A DNA stretch of 64,000 nucleotides, from assembly GCA_947381965.1 (NCBI GenBank), contig CANCXX010000003.1, positions 62,001-126,000 on the forward strand, given 5' to 3'. The DNA is from an uncultured bacterium. GTDB taxonomy: Bacteria > Bacillota > Clostridia > Lachnospirales > Lachnospiraceae. This document shows, piece after piece, positions 17,992 to 27,822 of the stretch. The position numbers and the translations under genes are program-made. Position 1 is the stretch's first letter; every line of letters begins with the position of its first letter. The notes beneath the pieces were generated by a model. The model searched no databases. It worked only from the letters and a program-made list of their open reading frames with translations, and was not told where the DNA came from.

Positions 17992-19476
17992 TTAGGCGAA
18001 AGGATTTTCTGACTTGTAAAGCATTCCCTTTGGCTGGTTAAACCCAATCTCTTCCAGCTCCACGCCAATATATTTAAATACTTCAAACAGAGCCTTTCCA
18101 TAATGTCCAAACGCTACAGCGCCATGATGAGGATAATTGCCCTCAATTAACACATGACGGTAAAATCTTCCCATTTCAGGAATTGCAAAAACGCCAATGC
18201 CTCCAAAAGATTTCGTTGCCACAGGAAGCACTTCGCCGTGAGCGATATATCCGCGCAGTTTACAGTCAGCTGTGGACTGTAAGCGGTAAAAGGTAATGTC
18301 TCCCGGTAGGATATCTCCTTCCAAGGTTCCGTTTGTAACCTCCACCGGAAGGGATCTTGCCATAATCATCTGATTTTTCATGCTGCAAAACGCCAGTTTT
18401 TTAGAACAGGTGTTTCCACAGTGAAAGCCCATAAAGGTATCTTTATGCGTATAGTCAAATTTGCCCTTGATGGATTCTTCATACATGTCAGCAGGCACCG
18501 TATTGTTAATGTCAAGAAGCGTTACCACATCATTGCTGACCGCCGCACCGATAAACTCACTTAAGCATCCATAAATATCCACTTCACAGGAAACAGGAAT
18601 TCCCATTCCTGTTAGGCGGCTGTTCACATAGCAGGGAACAAATCCAAATTGTGTCTGGAATGCAGGCCAGCATTTGCCTGCAATGGCTACATATTCCCGA
18701 TATCCCTTATGGGCTTCAATCCAGTCAAGCAATGTCAGTTCATATTGCGCCAGTTTTGACAAAATTTCCGGCTTCTGGTTTCCTTCTCCTAATTCCTCTT
18801 CCATTTCCTTTACTTTGGCTGGAATTCTTTCATCCCCTTCATGCTTATTAAAGGCTTCAAACAAATCCAGCTCGGAATTTTCTTCAATTTCCACTCCCAG
18901 ATTATAAAGCTGTTTGATGGGGGCATTGCAGGCAAGGAAGTTTAACGGTCTTGGTCCAAAGCTGATAATCTTAAGACTCCTTAATCCAACAATTGCCCTT
19001 GCAATAGGAACAAATTCATTAATCATATCCGCACATTCCTGAGCCGTACCTACCGGATATTCCGGGATATAGGCTCTGATATTGCGGAGCTTTAAATTAT
19101 AGCTTGCATTGAGCATACCGCAATAGGCATCCCCGCGCCCGCCAACCAAGTCATTCTGGGATTCCTCAGATGCGGCAACAAACATAGCGGGTCCGTCAAA
19201 ATGCTTTGCAAGCAGTGTTTCGGAAATCTCAGGCCCAAAGTTTCCAAGATATACGCACAATGCGTTACATCCTTCTTTTTTAATATCTTCCAGCGCCTGA
19301 ACCATGTGGATTTCGCTTTCCACAATACAGATGGGGCATTCATAAATATCGGCCGCATCATACTTTGCCTTATAAGCTTCCACCAGCGCTTTCCTTCTGT
19401 TAACGGACAGAGACTCCGGGAAACAGTCGCGGCTTACCGCAACAATTCCAATTTTTACTTTAGGTAAATTGTTCAT
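17992..19476 (-). CDS. L-fucose/L-arabinose isomerase family protein
   Basis: A 494-residue protein of the fucose/arabinose isomerase fold, expected to convert an aldose to a ketose using Mn2+. Features include VKIGIVAVSRDCFPE at the start, SFGPRPLNFLACNAP, CEVDIYGCLSEFIG and MGFHCGNTCSKKL in the C-terminal half, and GNYPHHGAVAFGHYGKA near the end. It is the last gene of an operon with xylulokinase and DUF4867. The true sugar is open: a kinase of xylulokinase type suggests a pentose or deoxyhexose. Start at 19476 with AGGAGG. Confidence 0.82.
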   Translation of the reverse strand: MNNLPKVKIGIVAVSRDCFPESLSVNRRKALVEAYKAKYDAADIYECPICIVESEIHMVQALEDIKKEGCNALCVYLGNFGPEISETLLAKHFDGPAMFVAASEESQNDLVGGRGDAYCGMLNASYNLKLRNIRAYIPEYPVGTAQECADMINEFVPIARAIVGLRSLKIISFGPRPLNFLACNAPIKQLYNLGVEIEENSELDLFEAFNKHEGDERIPAKVKEMEEELGEGNQKPEILSKLAQYELTLLDWIEAHKGYREYVAIAGKCWPAFQTQFGFVPCYVNSRLTGMGIPVSCEVDIYGCLSEFIGAAVSNDVVTLLDINNTVPADMYEESIKGKFDYTHKDTFMGFHCGNTCSKKLAFCSMKNQMIMARSLPVEVTNGTLEGDILPGDITFYRLQSTADCKLRGYIAHGEVLPVATKSFGGIGVFAIPEMGRFYRHVLIEGNYPHHGAVAFGHYGKALFEVFKYIGVELEEIGFNQPKGMLYKSENPFA

Positions 19477-19536
19477 TTTTCAATCCTCCTGTTTATGTTT
19501 TATAATAATGACAAAATTTTCAACATTTATATAACC

Positions 19537-20160
19537 CTATTCATTGGTGCACAGGTTCTTTCCTACAAGTCCCATAGGGCTTCCCTCCGGCAGTCCTCCC
19601 TTGGGGTGTCCCAAAAGCCATTTATTCTTTGCTGTCAGGTGCCCGTCCTCCCCGCCTTTGTGGTCCATCTCCAAATCCAGATTGGTTCCTTTGGGCAGTA
19701 CAATTGCCACCTTAAATCCTGCGCCGTCTACTCCGCAGGGCGCATAATGCAGTGTGGTTGCATACACCTCCACCGCTGTTCCCTTTGGCACCAGAAAGGC
19801 CTCCACAAGAGAAGTATCATAAGTAAAATCCGCTGTAATGTCCGGCTGGCATCCCAGCATCAAAACCGCATCTGTTGCTGCCACATTGATTTCGGAACTT
19901 CTGTGATACTCAAGTGCATTTAGCATGGAATTATGACCATTGCAATATCCAATCTGGATGGGCATCTCCCCATAAGTCTTCACAGTAAGTTCCCGGCACA
20001 CCGGAAGAGACTCTAACGCTTCCAGCCCCGGAACATATGCAACATCCTCCGGCAAAGGAGTGCATTCCTCCATTACCTGGATTAATTCGGAAAAATCAAT
20101 TCCTTCCACTACCTTTCCATACTTTTTAAAACGCTCATCTGCCACACTATAAATTTTCAT
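19537..20160 (-). CDS. DUF4867 family protein
   Basis: A 207-residue cytoplasmic protein matching the DUF4867 family from memory, found beside sugar isomerases and kinases. It looks cupin-like: repeated short beta stretches with EVYATTLHYAPC and IQIGYCNGHNSMLNALEYH, with several His that could bind metal. No direct biochemical role is known to me; sugar epimerisation, lyase action or anomer conversion are possible from context. The ATG at 20160 follows AGGAGG. It sits between xylB and the isomerase gene. Confidence 0.75.
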   Translation of the reverse strand: MKIYSVADERFKKYGKVVEGIDFSELIQVMEECTPLPEDVAYVPGLEALESLPVCRELTVKTYGEMPIQIGYCNGHNSMLNALEYHRSSEINVAATDAVLMLGCQPDITADFTYDTSLVEAFLVPKGTAVEVYATTLHYAPCGVDGAGFKVAIVLPKGTNLDLEMDHKGGEDGHLTAKNKWLLGHPKGGLPEGSPMGLVGKNLCTNE

Positions 20161-20219
20161 CTTTAAAAGCCTCCTATTCCAGTTCCGCTCCTGCCCCTTC
20201 ATGCGCCTTTTTCCGCTTT

Positions 20220-21689
20220 TTATTTTATTATATCGAATAAGGGTTTGCAGGCCGGGTAAATTTCTTTAAACTGCTGATATCTTTCTTCGTACTTTGCAAC
20301 AAGCGCCGCATCAGGCTCCACAGTATCAATAATTTTCACAATTTTTGCAGCCGCCGCTTCCACGTTTTCAAATTCTCCACAGGCTACAGCCGCTAACATG
20401 GCTCCGCCTAATGCAGGTCCCTCCTCGCTCTCAATTACATCCACCTTTAAATTAAGTATATTGGCAATCATTTTTTTCCACAATGGACTTTTTGCCCCGC
20501 CGCCGCAGATTTTGGTTCTCTCCAGCTTAATTCCAAGGGATTTGGCTACTTCCAGTGAATCCCGCAGGGCAAAGGCAACCCCCTCAAGCACTGCCTGGGT
20601 CATGTCCGCCCTGGAGGTATCCATCGTCATCCCTATAAATGTCCCCCTTGCATTTGGATTGTTATGCGGGGAACGCTCTCCCATCAGATAAGGCAGAAAA
20701 TATACATGGTTTTCTCCAAGCTTTGCTATCTGTTCCTGCTCTTTTGCATAGTCGCTGGTTCCAACTATATCTTCCATCCACCACTTATTGCAGGAAGCCG
20801 CACTTAACATACACCCCATCAGATGATAATTTCCATCTGCATGGGCAAAGGCATGAAGAGCGTTAAATTTATCCACCCCAAACTTTTTGGAAGAAATAAA
20901 TATGGTTCCGCTGGTGCCAAGGGAAATATTACACATTCCTTCCCCAACGGTACCTGTTCCCACTGCCGCCGCCGCATTGTCTCCTGCTCCCGCCGCCACT
21001 TTTACGGAAGATGGAATCCCAAGCTGGGCTGCAATGTCTTCTTTCACAGACCCCACACATTCATAGCTTTCAAAAAGTCTGGGCAGCATTTCTTCACGGA
21101 TACCGCAGATATCACACATTTCCTTTGACCATTTACGGTTCTTTACATCTAAAAGAAGCATTCCCGAAGCGTCGGATACATCGGTGCAGTGTACGCCTGT
21201 CAGCTTATAAGCAATATAGTCTTTAGGCAGCATAATCTTTGCAATCTTTGCAAAGTTTTCCGGCTCCTTATTTTTTACCCATAAAATTTTAGGTGCCGTA
21301 AATCCTGTAAAGGATATATTTGCTGTGTACTGTGAAAGCTTTTCTTTTCCAATTTCATTATTTAAGTAGTCACATTCCTCATAGGTTCTGCCATCATTCC
21401 ATAAAAGGGCAGGACGGATCACATTGTCATCCTTATCCAAAATAACAAGGCCGTGCATCTGTCCGCCAAAGCTGATTCCCGCAATCTGACTTTTGTCTGC
21501 TTCGCCGATCAGCTCTTTAATTCCTTCTATGGTCTGGGTAAACCAGTCCTCTGGTTTTTGCTCTGACCAGCCCGGATTTGGGAAGTAAATGGGATACTCT
21601 CTGGAAACAATCTTCCTGATTCTTCCTTCCCCATCCATCATTAACAGTTTCACCGCACTGGTTCCTAAATCAATACCAATATATAACAT
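20220..21689 (-). CDS. xylB: Xylulokinase-type FGGY carbohydrate kinase
   Basis: A 489-residue FGGY kinase. The opening MLYIGIDLGTSAVKLLMMD is the phosphate-binding loop; ISFGGQMHGLVILD is typical of xylulokinases; the second domain has NISLGTSGTIFISS and CGGGAKSPLWKKM. It would phosphorylate the ketose made by the isomerase in the same operon. The gene starts 14 bp after the LacI-type regulator. Xylulose is the default guess; a related ketopentose or deoxyketose is possible. Confidence 0.87.
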   Translation of the reverse strand: MLYIGIDLGTSAVKLLMMDGEGRIRKIVSREYPIYFPNPGWSEQKPEDWFTQTIEGIKELIGEADKSQIAGISFGGQMHGLVILDKDDNVIRPALLWNDGRTYEECDYLNNEIGKEKLSQYTANISFTGFTAPKILWVKNKEPENFAKIAKIMLPKDYIAYKLTGVHCTDVSDASGMLLLDVKNRKWSKEMCDICGIREEMLPRLFESYECVGSVKEDIAAQLGIPSSVKVAAGAGDNAAAAVGTGTVGEGMCNISLGTSGTIFISSKKFGVDKFNALHAFAHADGNYHLMGCMLSAASCNKWWMEDIVGTSDYAKEQEQIAKLGENHVYFLPYLMGERSPHNNPNARGTFIGMTMDTSRADMTQAVLEGVAFALRDSLEVAKSLGIKLERTKICGGGAKSPLWKKMIANILNLKVDVIESEEGPALGGAMLAAVACGEFENVEAAAAKIVKIIDTVEPDAALVAKYEERYQQFKEIYPACKPLFDIIK

Positions 21690-21703
21690 CCTTAGCCTCC
21701 TAA

Positions 21704-22798
21704 TTATAAGTTCCGTAATTGTCCCGACTTTTGTGCCGTTTGCTCATCTTTAAAGTAACAAAGATTCTCACTGGTAATTACTTCCAGCTTGGAATAAAAC
21801 TTCTTTTTCTCATAGGTAATTCCATAACACATCTCTTCAAATAAAATCTTTATGCCCATGTAAGCCTGTTTACTTAAATCCTGATATACCACAGCGTCAA
21901 TTACCGACTCTTCAATGTACTTTTCTATCTCCCGGAACAAATCAAAACCAACCAGCCTTATGTCCTCCCTGCCACTGTCCCTAAGAGCCTTTGCCGTCAT
22001 ATCCAGCCGATAAGTCAGGTCAAAAATTCCGGCAAGTTCCGGTTCCCGCTTTATACAGGCAATTACCTCCTGATACACCTCTTCCCCTTCCATCAGGTCA
22101 TGAACAATGGGAAGTATTTCGCAGCCCGGAAACTCTTCCATCTTTTTTAAAAAACCCTTTAGTCTCTCCTGAATATCCTGATTGTCATGATACTCCGGCG
22201 TCACCGGAATAAAAATTCTCCCCCCGGAAGAAAGCATTTTTCCTAAAAGCTCCGCTGCCAGACGCCCGCTCCGGTAATAATCCACTCCCACATAATAATT
22301 CTGGTGGTTTTTTAAACAATCCCGGCTCAGCAGCGCCACACGACATTCCCGTGCTTTAAGCTCCGTCAGAATTTCTTCAATCACCTGCGTGTTGGAAAAG
22401 GCAAGAACAAAACTGTCAATTCCCTGCTCAAGCATATGAAAAACTTCTGTCTTTTGCTGCCATGGGTTCTCCACTTCAAATTCTGAAACAAGAATTTCAA
22501 GACCATCATCGCCAAATTCCCGTACCGCCTGATTGATTCCTTCCCTGACCTTTGGTGAAAAATAGCCGGCACTCTTTGACTTGAAACCTGAATACCCAAT
22601 GGTATATTGTCTGTTAAGTGCAAGATTCCGTGCATTTTTATTCTGTACATAATTATATTTCTGTAACGCCTCCATAACCACATTGCGGGTTTTCTCACTG
22701 ACATTCCCTTTTTCCTTGAGAACCTTATAAATTGTGGTCCTGGAAATACCTATTTCAACCGCAATATCTTCCAGCGTCATCCGTGTAATCCTTTCCAT
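21704..22798 (-). CDS. LacI-family transcriptional regulator
   Basis: A 364-residue LacI/GalR regulator. The HTH is at residues 1-50 (MTLEDIAVEIGISRTTIYKV, then NVSEKTRNVVMEALQKYNYV), followed by a periplasmic-binding-protein-like sugar domain. The ATG at 22798 is placed after GGAGGATTTCT; an in-frame ATG seven codons upstream lacks a good site. It is the first gene of its own operon and probably represses it from the palindrome at 22901-22921. Confidence 0.88.
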   Translation of the reverse strand: MERITRMTLEDIAVEIGISRTTIYKVLKEKGNVSEKTRNVVMEALQKYNYVQNKNARNLALNRQYTIGYSGFKSKSAGYFSPKVREGINQAVREFGDDGLEILVSEFEVENPWQQKTEVFHMLEQGIDSFVLAFSNTQVIEEILTELKARECRVALLSRDCLKNHQNYYVGVDYYRSGRLAAELLGKMLSSGGRIFIPVTPEYHDNQDIQERLKGFLKKMEEFPGCEILPIVHDLMEGEEVYQEVIACIKREPELAGIFDLTYRLDMTAKALRDSGREDIRLVGFDLFREIEKYIEESVIDAVVYQDLSKQAYMGIKILFEEMCYGITYEKKKFYSKLEVITSENLCYFKDEQTAQKSGQLRNL

Positions 22799-22900
22799 AG
22801 AAATCCTCCATTCCTGCATAAATCATAATCCAACAGGCCAAACATAAGCCTGACTGCTTTACACTTATATATTTTTGTAAAATATAATGGTGATACTATA

Positions 22901-22950
22901 AAGTTTACACGTGTTAAACTTATAATACCACCATCAAAAATATTTGTCAA
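22901..22950 (-). promoter_or_regulatory. Promoter and operator of the lacI-xylB-DUF4867-isomerase operon
   Basis: Minus strand TTGACA (22945-22950), 17 bp, TATTAT (22922-22927). Immediately downstream, covering the transcription start, are arms AAGTTTA and TAAACTT separated by seven bases (22901-22921). This is a LacI-type operator in the position expected for repression of the operon. Confidence 0.7.
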
Positions 22951-23074
22951 TTTGTACTTATTCCCATTAATGTCCCTAAATTTTTATGCAAAATGTACAA
23001 AATATATTTTGTCTGAATTAAAAGTTTATTTATGTTTCTTTTTGCAGCCCTCCGTTCCCCTGCCTCCATACGCT

Positions 23075-23201
23075 ACAGCGTATTTGAAAAATGCTTTTGT
23101 CAAATGTGCGACATAACTTGCGGGCGATTTGCGCCAAATGAAGGGCTCATAGCGGGCTATATAACCTGAATTTGGCGCAAATATCACGCAAATATGAGAA
23201 C
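23075..23201. repeat. Dispersed palindromic repeat, copy 1
   Basis: About 125 bp, roughly 80 percent identical by eye to 37036-37160. Its core is a long inverted repeat: TTGCGGGCGATTTGCGCC near 23118 pairs with GGCGCAAATATCACGCAA near 23173, with three mismatches over 22 bp. The loop contains CATAGCGGGCTAT. It would form a stable hairpin on either strand. Confidence 0.7.
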
Positions 23202-23310
23202 CTGCAGACTTCTGCTTGAAGCAGCGCTTGCCTGCTGCTTTAGCATAAATAAGCCAATGTATCCAACTAAAATTATTTGAATTACCGCTATCAGCAACAG
23301 CCTTGCCCCT

Positions 23311-23553
23311 CCCTGGGAATGGGATCTGAAGCAATCGCAACATCTCTTTTGGGGGACTCAAACTCCCGTTTCGCAACAAATTCCATGAAATTCTGTCCTC
23401 CCTGTGTGCCCGCTCTAACAGGGACACATAATCCTCCCGCAGAATGGGCGGTACAATTACAGGCAGGTACCCGTCCTGGAGCAGCGCCAGGTTCATCAGG
23501 AGCCTTGCTACCCTGCCGTTCCCGTCTGGTAATGGTACGATGGGAATGTAAAA
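23311..23553 (-). pseudogene. Fic-family protein remnant
   Basis: A fragment of a Fic-domain AMPylase-type protein. The frame reads PLPDGNGRVARLLMNLALLQ, where the family motif is HPFxDGNGR, so the active-site His is lost (Val in its place). The N-terminal part is missing. Downstream, the expected C-terminal sequence appears in two frames (FMEFVAKREFESP, then KEMLRLLQIPFP), so at least two frameshifts are present. It directly follows the AlbA_2-domain gene and runs into the palindromic repeat. Confidence 0.7.
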
Positions 23554-23554
23554 A

Positions 23555-24895
23555 CTATTCGTAAACTTCCCAATAACCGTATCGTTTACCACCCTTGCGC
23601 TCAATCGTACCTTTACTCTTTAATACATCCAGGCCTCTCTGAATTGTTCGTCTATTAACAGATAACTGCTTAGCCATTTCAGTAGTAGTGACAGATGCAT
23701 TTTCTTTTAACAAAGCTAATATTTTTATTTCTATTGCGACATCCTTTGTGACATCTTTTGTGACATTTAGGGCTTTGGTATCTGATACTTTGGCACTCTG
23801 GAGGGCAGAAAATTTCACCATGATATCTTCACCATGAACAATATACTCCGGATCATCCGCCCCAAGATTTTTGCAGGCATCCCGAATCTTCTGAATACCT
23901 CGTCCCCAACTCTCAATATATCCTGCACGATAAAATACTCTTGCAATATCAGGATTGTATGGCTTTGATACATGTGTACTTAAAAGTGTTTCAACCGTCC
24001 AGCCAAAGGGCAACATGCTACAATTACTGATATACATAGCGTCATCTTCAATACGTATCTGTACCGGAACATTGTCAGCCCAATTGCAATGAATCAAAGC
24101 GTTAAAAACGGCTTCTCTTACGGCATCACGAGCAAAAGGATAGGTTTCCACTCTTGTTTCTTTGTAATATGAAATTGCCGCTTTCAAATATTTTAAATAA
24201 ATCAGGTCGATCACCCTATCTGCCAAAATAAGCAAAGAACCATGCACTTCATCCTGATATAATAACTCACTGCCTTCAAATTTTCCAATTTTCACATAAC
24301 ATCCACCAATAATCTTTTCTGGGTTGCGGTAAAAACACAATGCCCCTGCGCGTTTAAGTTTTCCATCTACTACTAAATCCAGTTTTTCCAACAGCTTGAC
24401 ATTCGCAATATCCAAATCTTCTTTTGTCATTCGCCCGCTTCGCAAAGCCTCTCTTCTAAAAATATCAAAACTCTCCTGATCCAAATCATCTATTCCAATA
24501 TTGGATATTGTCGCTGCATCCCATTTTAGCCCTATCTTTGCCATTAAGAAATTCGTCAATGCATTCCCCCGAAGCAACTGTTTTGTACTGCCGCTTCTGT
24601 AATGATATTCTCCGTTATAGTTTACAGGAAATGACCATGGATTGACGACTATCTCAATATAATCCAATCCATCTTCAGTAAACAGATTCACATCCGCCAT
24701 AATTCCTAATTTATTTTGAATTTTGTTTGGGATATCCTCTAACAGCTTTTTTGAATTATTAACTCCAATTACCGTTCCATCATCTCGCGTTCCAATATAT
24801 ATTTTTCCGCCCTGTGCATTTGCAAATCCACATATCCATTTAAGATATTCGTCACGCCACGATTCTTTCCATTCTATATTTTGACTCTCTGCCAT
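23555..24895 (-). CDS. AlbA_2/Schlafen-type ATP-binding regulator with winged helix
   Basis: A 446-residue protein. The N-terminal AlbA_2 (Schlafen-like) domain has ESQNIEWKESW and FANAQGGKIYIGTRDDGTVI. A middle region resembles the histidine-kinase-like ATPase domain (REAVFNALIHCNW; ESWGRGIQKI). Residues about 385-440 form a winged helix (VTTTEMAKQLSVNRRTIQRG). A short KDVTKDVA repeat precedes it. Such proteins act as regulators and are often found in defence or mobile regions. It lies 32 bp after the DUF262 gene in the same direction. Confidence 0.85.
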   Translation of the reverse strand: MAESQNIEWKESWRDEYLKWICGFANAQGGKIYIGTRDDGTVIGVNNSKKLLEDIPNKIQNKLGIMADVNLFTEDGLDYIEIVVNPWSFPVNYNGEYHYRSGSTKQLLRGNALTNFLMAKIGLKWDAATISNIGIDDLDQESFDIFRREALRSGRMTKEDLDIANVKLLEKLDLVVDGKLKRAGALCFYRNPEKIIGGCYVKIGKFEGSELLYQDEVHGSLLILADRVIDLIYLKYLKAAISYYKETRVETYPFARDAVREAVFNALIHCNWADNVPVQIRIEDDAMYISNCSMLPFGWTVETLLSTHVSKPYNPDIARVFYRAGYIESWGRGIQKIRDACKNLGADDPEYIVHGEDIMVKFSALQSAKVSDTKALNVTKDVTKDVAIEIKILALLKENASVTTTEMAKQLSVNRRTIQRGLDVLKSKGTIERKGGKRYGYWEVYE

Positions 24896-24927
24896 TTTGC
24901 GGTCTCCATTTCAACCCTGATATTTTT

Positions 24928-27303
24928 TTATGTATGCCGTTTATACCATTCCACCAAATCTTTTCTGCTCTCATCAAACCACTCTGTCGATATGTATATA
25001 TTCTTTCCTCTAAACTGAACCGGCTTGCTATAATAGCGACATTTCTTGCTTTTCCCTCTATTGTCTTCCCTGTTGTTAGCCAGCACTGGATATACAACTT
25101 TATAAAACATTTTTCTACAAAATTCTTTTTCTTTAAGTTGTTCAACTTCTTGTTTTGTTAATTTGTCTTCTGTCAATAACTTTTCTATAAGCCGATATGC
25201 CAACTGTCCTGCAGTTACAGCATCATATGTTGTCTCATTATTAATATCAAATGTAGCTTTTACTAAATATCGCAAATCTGAGGAATCAAACTTAAAATAT
25301 TCACATAATTCTCTTATAGCCGCCGCCTTGGATTGAGAATTAAGATTCGTAGTAATATAAACTGATGGTCCTATCTCATAGGGGCGGCGAATTCTTCTCA
25401 CATCTGTTCCACTCCAAGAATTTTCCATTGCCACATAGCCAGCCGGATCCATATTATAAACAGTCACATTGATTTTCCGATAAGCATCTGTAATATTTTC
25501 AGTCTGCAGCTCATCTCCCATAAGTACAATTTTTAGAATGGTTTTATTTGTAAAATCATAATCCTCATCATCCCAGCAAATCCATTTATCTTCTTCCTGT
25601 GGTTCATAATCTGTTTCAGCCATAGGCCAAATCTGTTCCGCTAATTTATATAATTGCCAAGCACGTTCAAGGATTTCACTTTCTCCCCAAGACTCACAAT
25701 TTTTAACATACTCATTCAACCGTAACTTACTTGTCTCAAAACCTTTCTCTGGCAAAGTTTTCTTTTTTATAAAACTAAGATTACTGTAATCACTATTGTA
25801 CGCCGTTAATGTCAAATTACCAATCGTATCAATATATTTGGAATATATTAATTCCCATTGTTCTCCTAACCCAACCTTCCACTCTTCTGTCAATGTTCGA
25901 GGCATGATATGCTCAATAGTTAAAGAACCATCACTTATTTGTTCCTCAACCGCTATCATTTCACGGTTTCCGAAATTTTCAAACCGTTCAAGAAAATATT
26001 TTCTGACAGATGCTTTTGCATTATAAAGTTCAAAAGTCATAAATTTATCCATAAAATCATGATCATTTGGGAAGCGGCTTTTTCCTGTTTTATTTAATAA
26101 GGCAGATTTAAAAGCATCTAAATACGCAGCTCCATCTTTCTCCAGAAGTTTTTCAATCTCTGCTCCCAAACCAACAAACAGTTTGTTATAATACTGTGTT
26201 CCAAGACCACATATAATTCTTCGTGCCATATAACTCTCTAAGGTATGGAATGCATCTGTTAATTCGGTATCACTTAGCTGGTTCTGTTCATGGGCAATGA
26301 ATAATTCCAGCAAAATAGGAGTACAGCTTTTTATTTCCAATTTATTGATTCTAGCCAAAACGACTTCATAACTATTCTTCTTATTTATTGGCTGACGGAT
26401 AGTTTTATAAAAACCAGCGAATAGCAAAATATCTTCAAAAATCTCTTCGATTGTACAAACCTGATGCATACGAAAACTCTTAAATCTGAAATACAACCTG
26501 TCTTCCTTAAATAAGTCCCTTGTTTTCACCGAAAGATAATAGCGAATAAAGGTTTTCATATCATTATGTGACACGAGTCTCTCTAAGGGTTCCCAATACT
26601 TTTTGTAAAAAGTCTCCTGCTTCGCTGCCGGCATTCCCATAAGAACATAGTTTCTGATTTTGTCCGACTCGTCCAGTCCCAAACCAGTTGAATTTAAACT
26701 TTCAAAAATAAGCTGTGGATCATCGCCATCCTGTGGTTTCAAGCTGATATTGACAATAATCAATTTCATAACAGCATCATAAAGTCCCTTAATTTCCAAA
26801 GAATTACGTTTAGAAATTTCTTTAAAGAAATAATTATAATTCACAGTAATATTATTATTGGCAATTGGAGTGCCATTTTCTATCAAACGATCATATGCCT
26901 CATCATCACCTTGAATCAACTTAAGTTTCAACTTTTTCTCACTGTTTGCATATACATCTGTCAAATAAGCATCTGTAATCTTCCTTGGATTCACACCTGT
27001 GTCAATATGCGGATGTTCTATAATGTAATTCCTAATCGCCAGTAAAAGTAAAGAAACCGTAGTAATCCTCTGTTGACCATCAATTATAATATGTTCATTG
27101 CATCCACCAACATCATTTGAGACATATACAATACTGCCGAAAAAATGAGAAACATAATTATTTTCATAAACACTTGTCAAATCCTTCAGCAACGCTTCAC
27201 AATTTTCATGCTTCCAGCTATATGCTCTTTGATAAACTGGAATAATGAATTTTTTATCTGTTCCATCCAAGAAACGAAACATTGATATTTCTTTAGCATC
27301 CAT
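24928..27303 (-). CDS. DUF262/DUF1524 protein, GmrSD-like (type IV restriction type)
   Basis: A 791-residue protein. The N-terminal DUF262 domain shows PVYQRAYSWKHENCEALL and IIIDGQQRITTVS, the DGQQR nucleotide motif. The middle DUF1524 HNH-type domain shows LTIEHIMPRTLTEEW and IGNLTLTAYNSDYSNLSF, with the His-containing HIMP motif. A further domain of about 250 residues at the C-terminus is not recognised. This is the domain order of GmrSD, which cuts DNA with modified bases; a phage-defence role is inferred. The ATG at 27303 follows AAGGG. Confidence 0.85.
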   Translation of the reverse strand: MDAKEISMFRFLDGTDKKFIIPVYQRAYSWKHENCEALLKDLTSVYENNYVSHFFGSIVYVSNDVGGCNEHIIIDGQQRITTVSLLLLAIRNYIIEHPHIDTGVNPRKITDAYLTDVYANSEKKLKLKLIQGDDEAYDRLIENGTPIANNNITVNYNYFFKEISKRNSLEIKGLYDAVMKLIIVNISLKPQDGDDPQLIFESLNSTGLGLDESDKIRNYVLMGMPAAKQETFYKKYWEPLERLVSHNDMKTFIRYYLSVKTRDLFKEDRLYFRFKSFRMHQVCTIEEIFEDILLFAGFYKTIRQPINKKNSYEVVLARINKLEIKSCTPILLELFIAHEQNQLSDTELTDAFHTLESYMARRIICGLGTQYYNKLFVGLGAEIEKLLEKDGAAYLDAFKSALLNKTGKSRFPNDHDFMDKFMTFELYNAKASVRKYFLERFENFGNREMIAVEEQISDGSLTIEHIMPRTLTEEWKVGLGEQWELIYSKYIDTIGNLTLTAYNSDYSNLSFIKKKTLPEKGFETSKLRLNEYVKNCESWGESEILERAWQLYKLAEQIWPMAETDYEPQEEDKWICWDDEDYDFTNKTILKIVLMGDELQTENITDAYRKINVTVYNMDPAGYVAMENSWSGTDVRRIRRPYEIGPSVYITTNLNSQSKAAAIRELCEYFKFDSSDLRYLVKATFDINNETTYDAVTAGQLAYRLIEKLLTEDKLTKQEVEQLKEKEFCRKMFYKVVYPVLANNREDNRGKSKKCRYYSKPVQFRGKNIYISTEWFDESRKDLVEWYKRHT

Positions 27304-27466
27304 ACTCTATTCTACCCTTCATCTGTTTTCGATTTAAGTTTAATGTAAATGATACAAATGTCAAAAGGTATTTTAATACCCAAATCATGTAAATACGATA
27401 ATCTAAAATAGATTATAGCACAAAAGCGTGATGCATCACATGAATTTTTATCCTTTTCATACAACA

Positions 27467-27492
27467 AAAGAGTCTCCTTACGGGAAACTCTT
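27467..27492 (-). terminator. Terminator-like hairpin upstream of the DUF262 gene
   Basis: Minus strand AAGAGTTTCC pairs with GGAGACTCTT (one G-T pair), followed by TTTTGTTGT. It would end transcription from the small gene at 27644-27811. The 340-bp gap 27304-27643 holds this hairpin; a 93-codon open frame runs through it but I do not regard it as a gene. Confidence 0.5.
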
Positions 27493-27643
27493 GAAAGGTT
27501 ATATACAGAGCAGTCTGCCACTGTTATGCCGCTTTCTGCAAGTGTCTCTGTGTTACATTCCCATCTGGGAATGGCTATGTTGGATTTCATCATAAATATC
27601 CAAGAAAAAATTTATATGACTAGAATTATGACTATCCTTGATG

Positions 27644-27811
27644 CTAACTGTTTCTTTCATATTTACGTGATAATATAATTGATGTATATTTTTCCACTAG
27701 CCTTTGCGTTATTTCTTCACTTTTCTTAATCAATTCTGCCTGTTTAATCCCCCATTCAGCGGCTGCTTTGTTATCTTCTAATTTCTCGCTTAAAATAATT
27801 TTTTCAGTCAT
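27644..27811 (-). CDS. Small hypothetical protein
   Basis: A 55-residue charged protein beginning MTEKIILSEKLEDNKAAAEW, largely alpha-helical in appearance. The ATG at 27811 follows a strong AGGAGGGATTG. It is just downstream of a broken gene and overlaps nothing. Not recognised; the partner of the broken gene or an antitoxin-like protein are possibilities. Confidence 0.55.
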   Translation of the reverse strand: MTEKIILSEKLEDNKAAAEWGIKQAELIKKSEEITQRLVEKYTSIILSRKYERNS

Positions 27812-27822
27812 ATCAATCCCTC

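Noticed and set aside
23026..23310. Continuation of the Fic frame to 192 codons
   Set aside because: After the IPFPG segment the frame enters the palindromic repeat and is no longer Fic-like.
27312..27593. 93-codon minus-strand frame before the DUF262 gene
   Set aside because: It runs through a terminator-like hairpin, has no clear ribosome binding site and no recognisable protein pattern.
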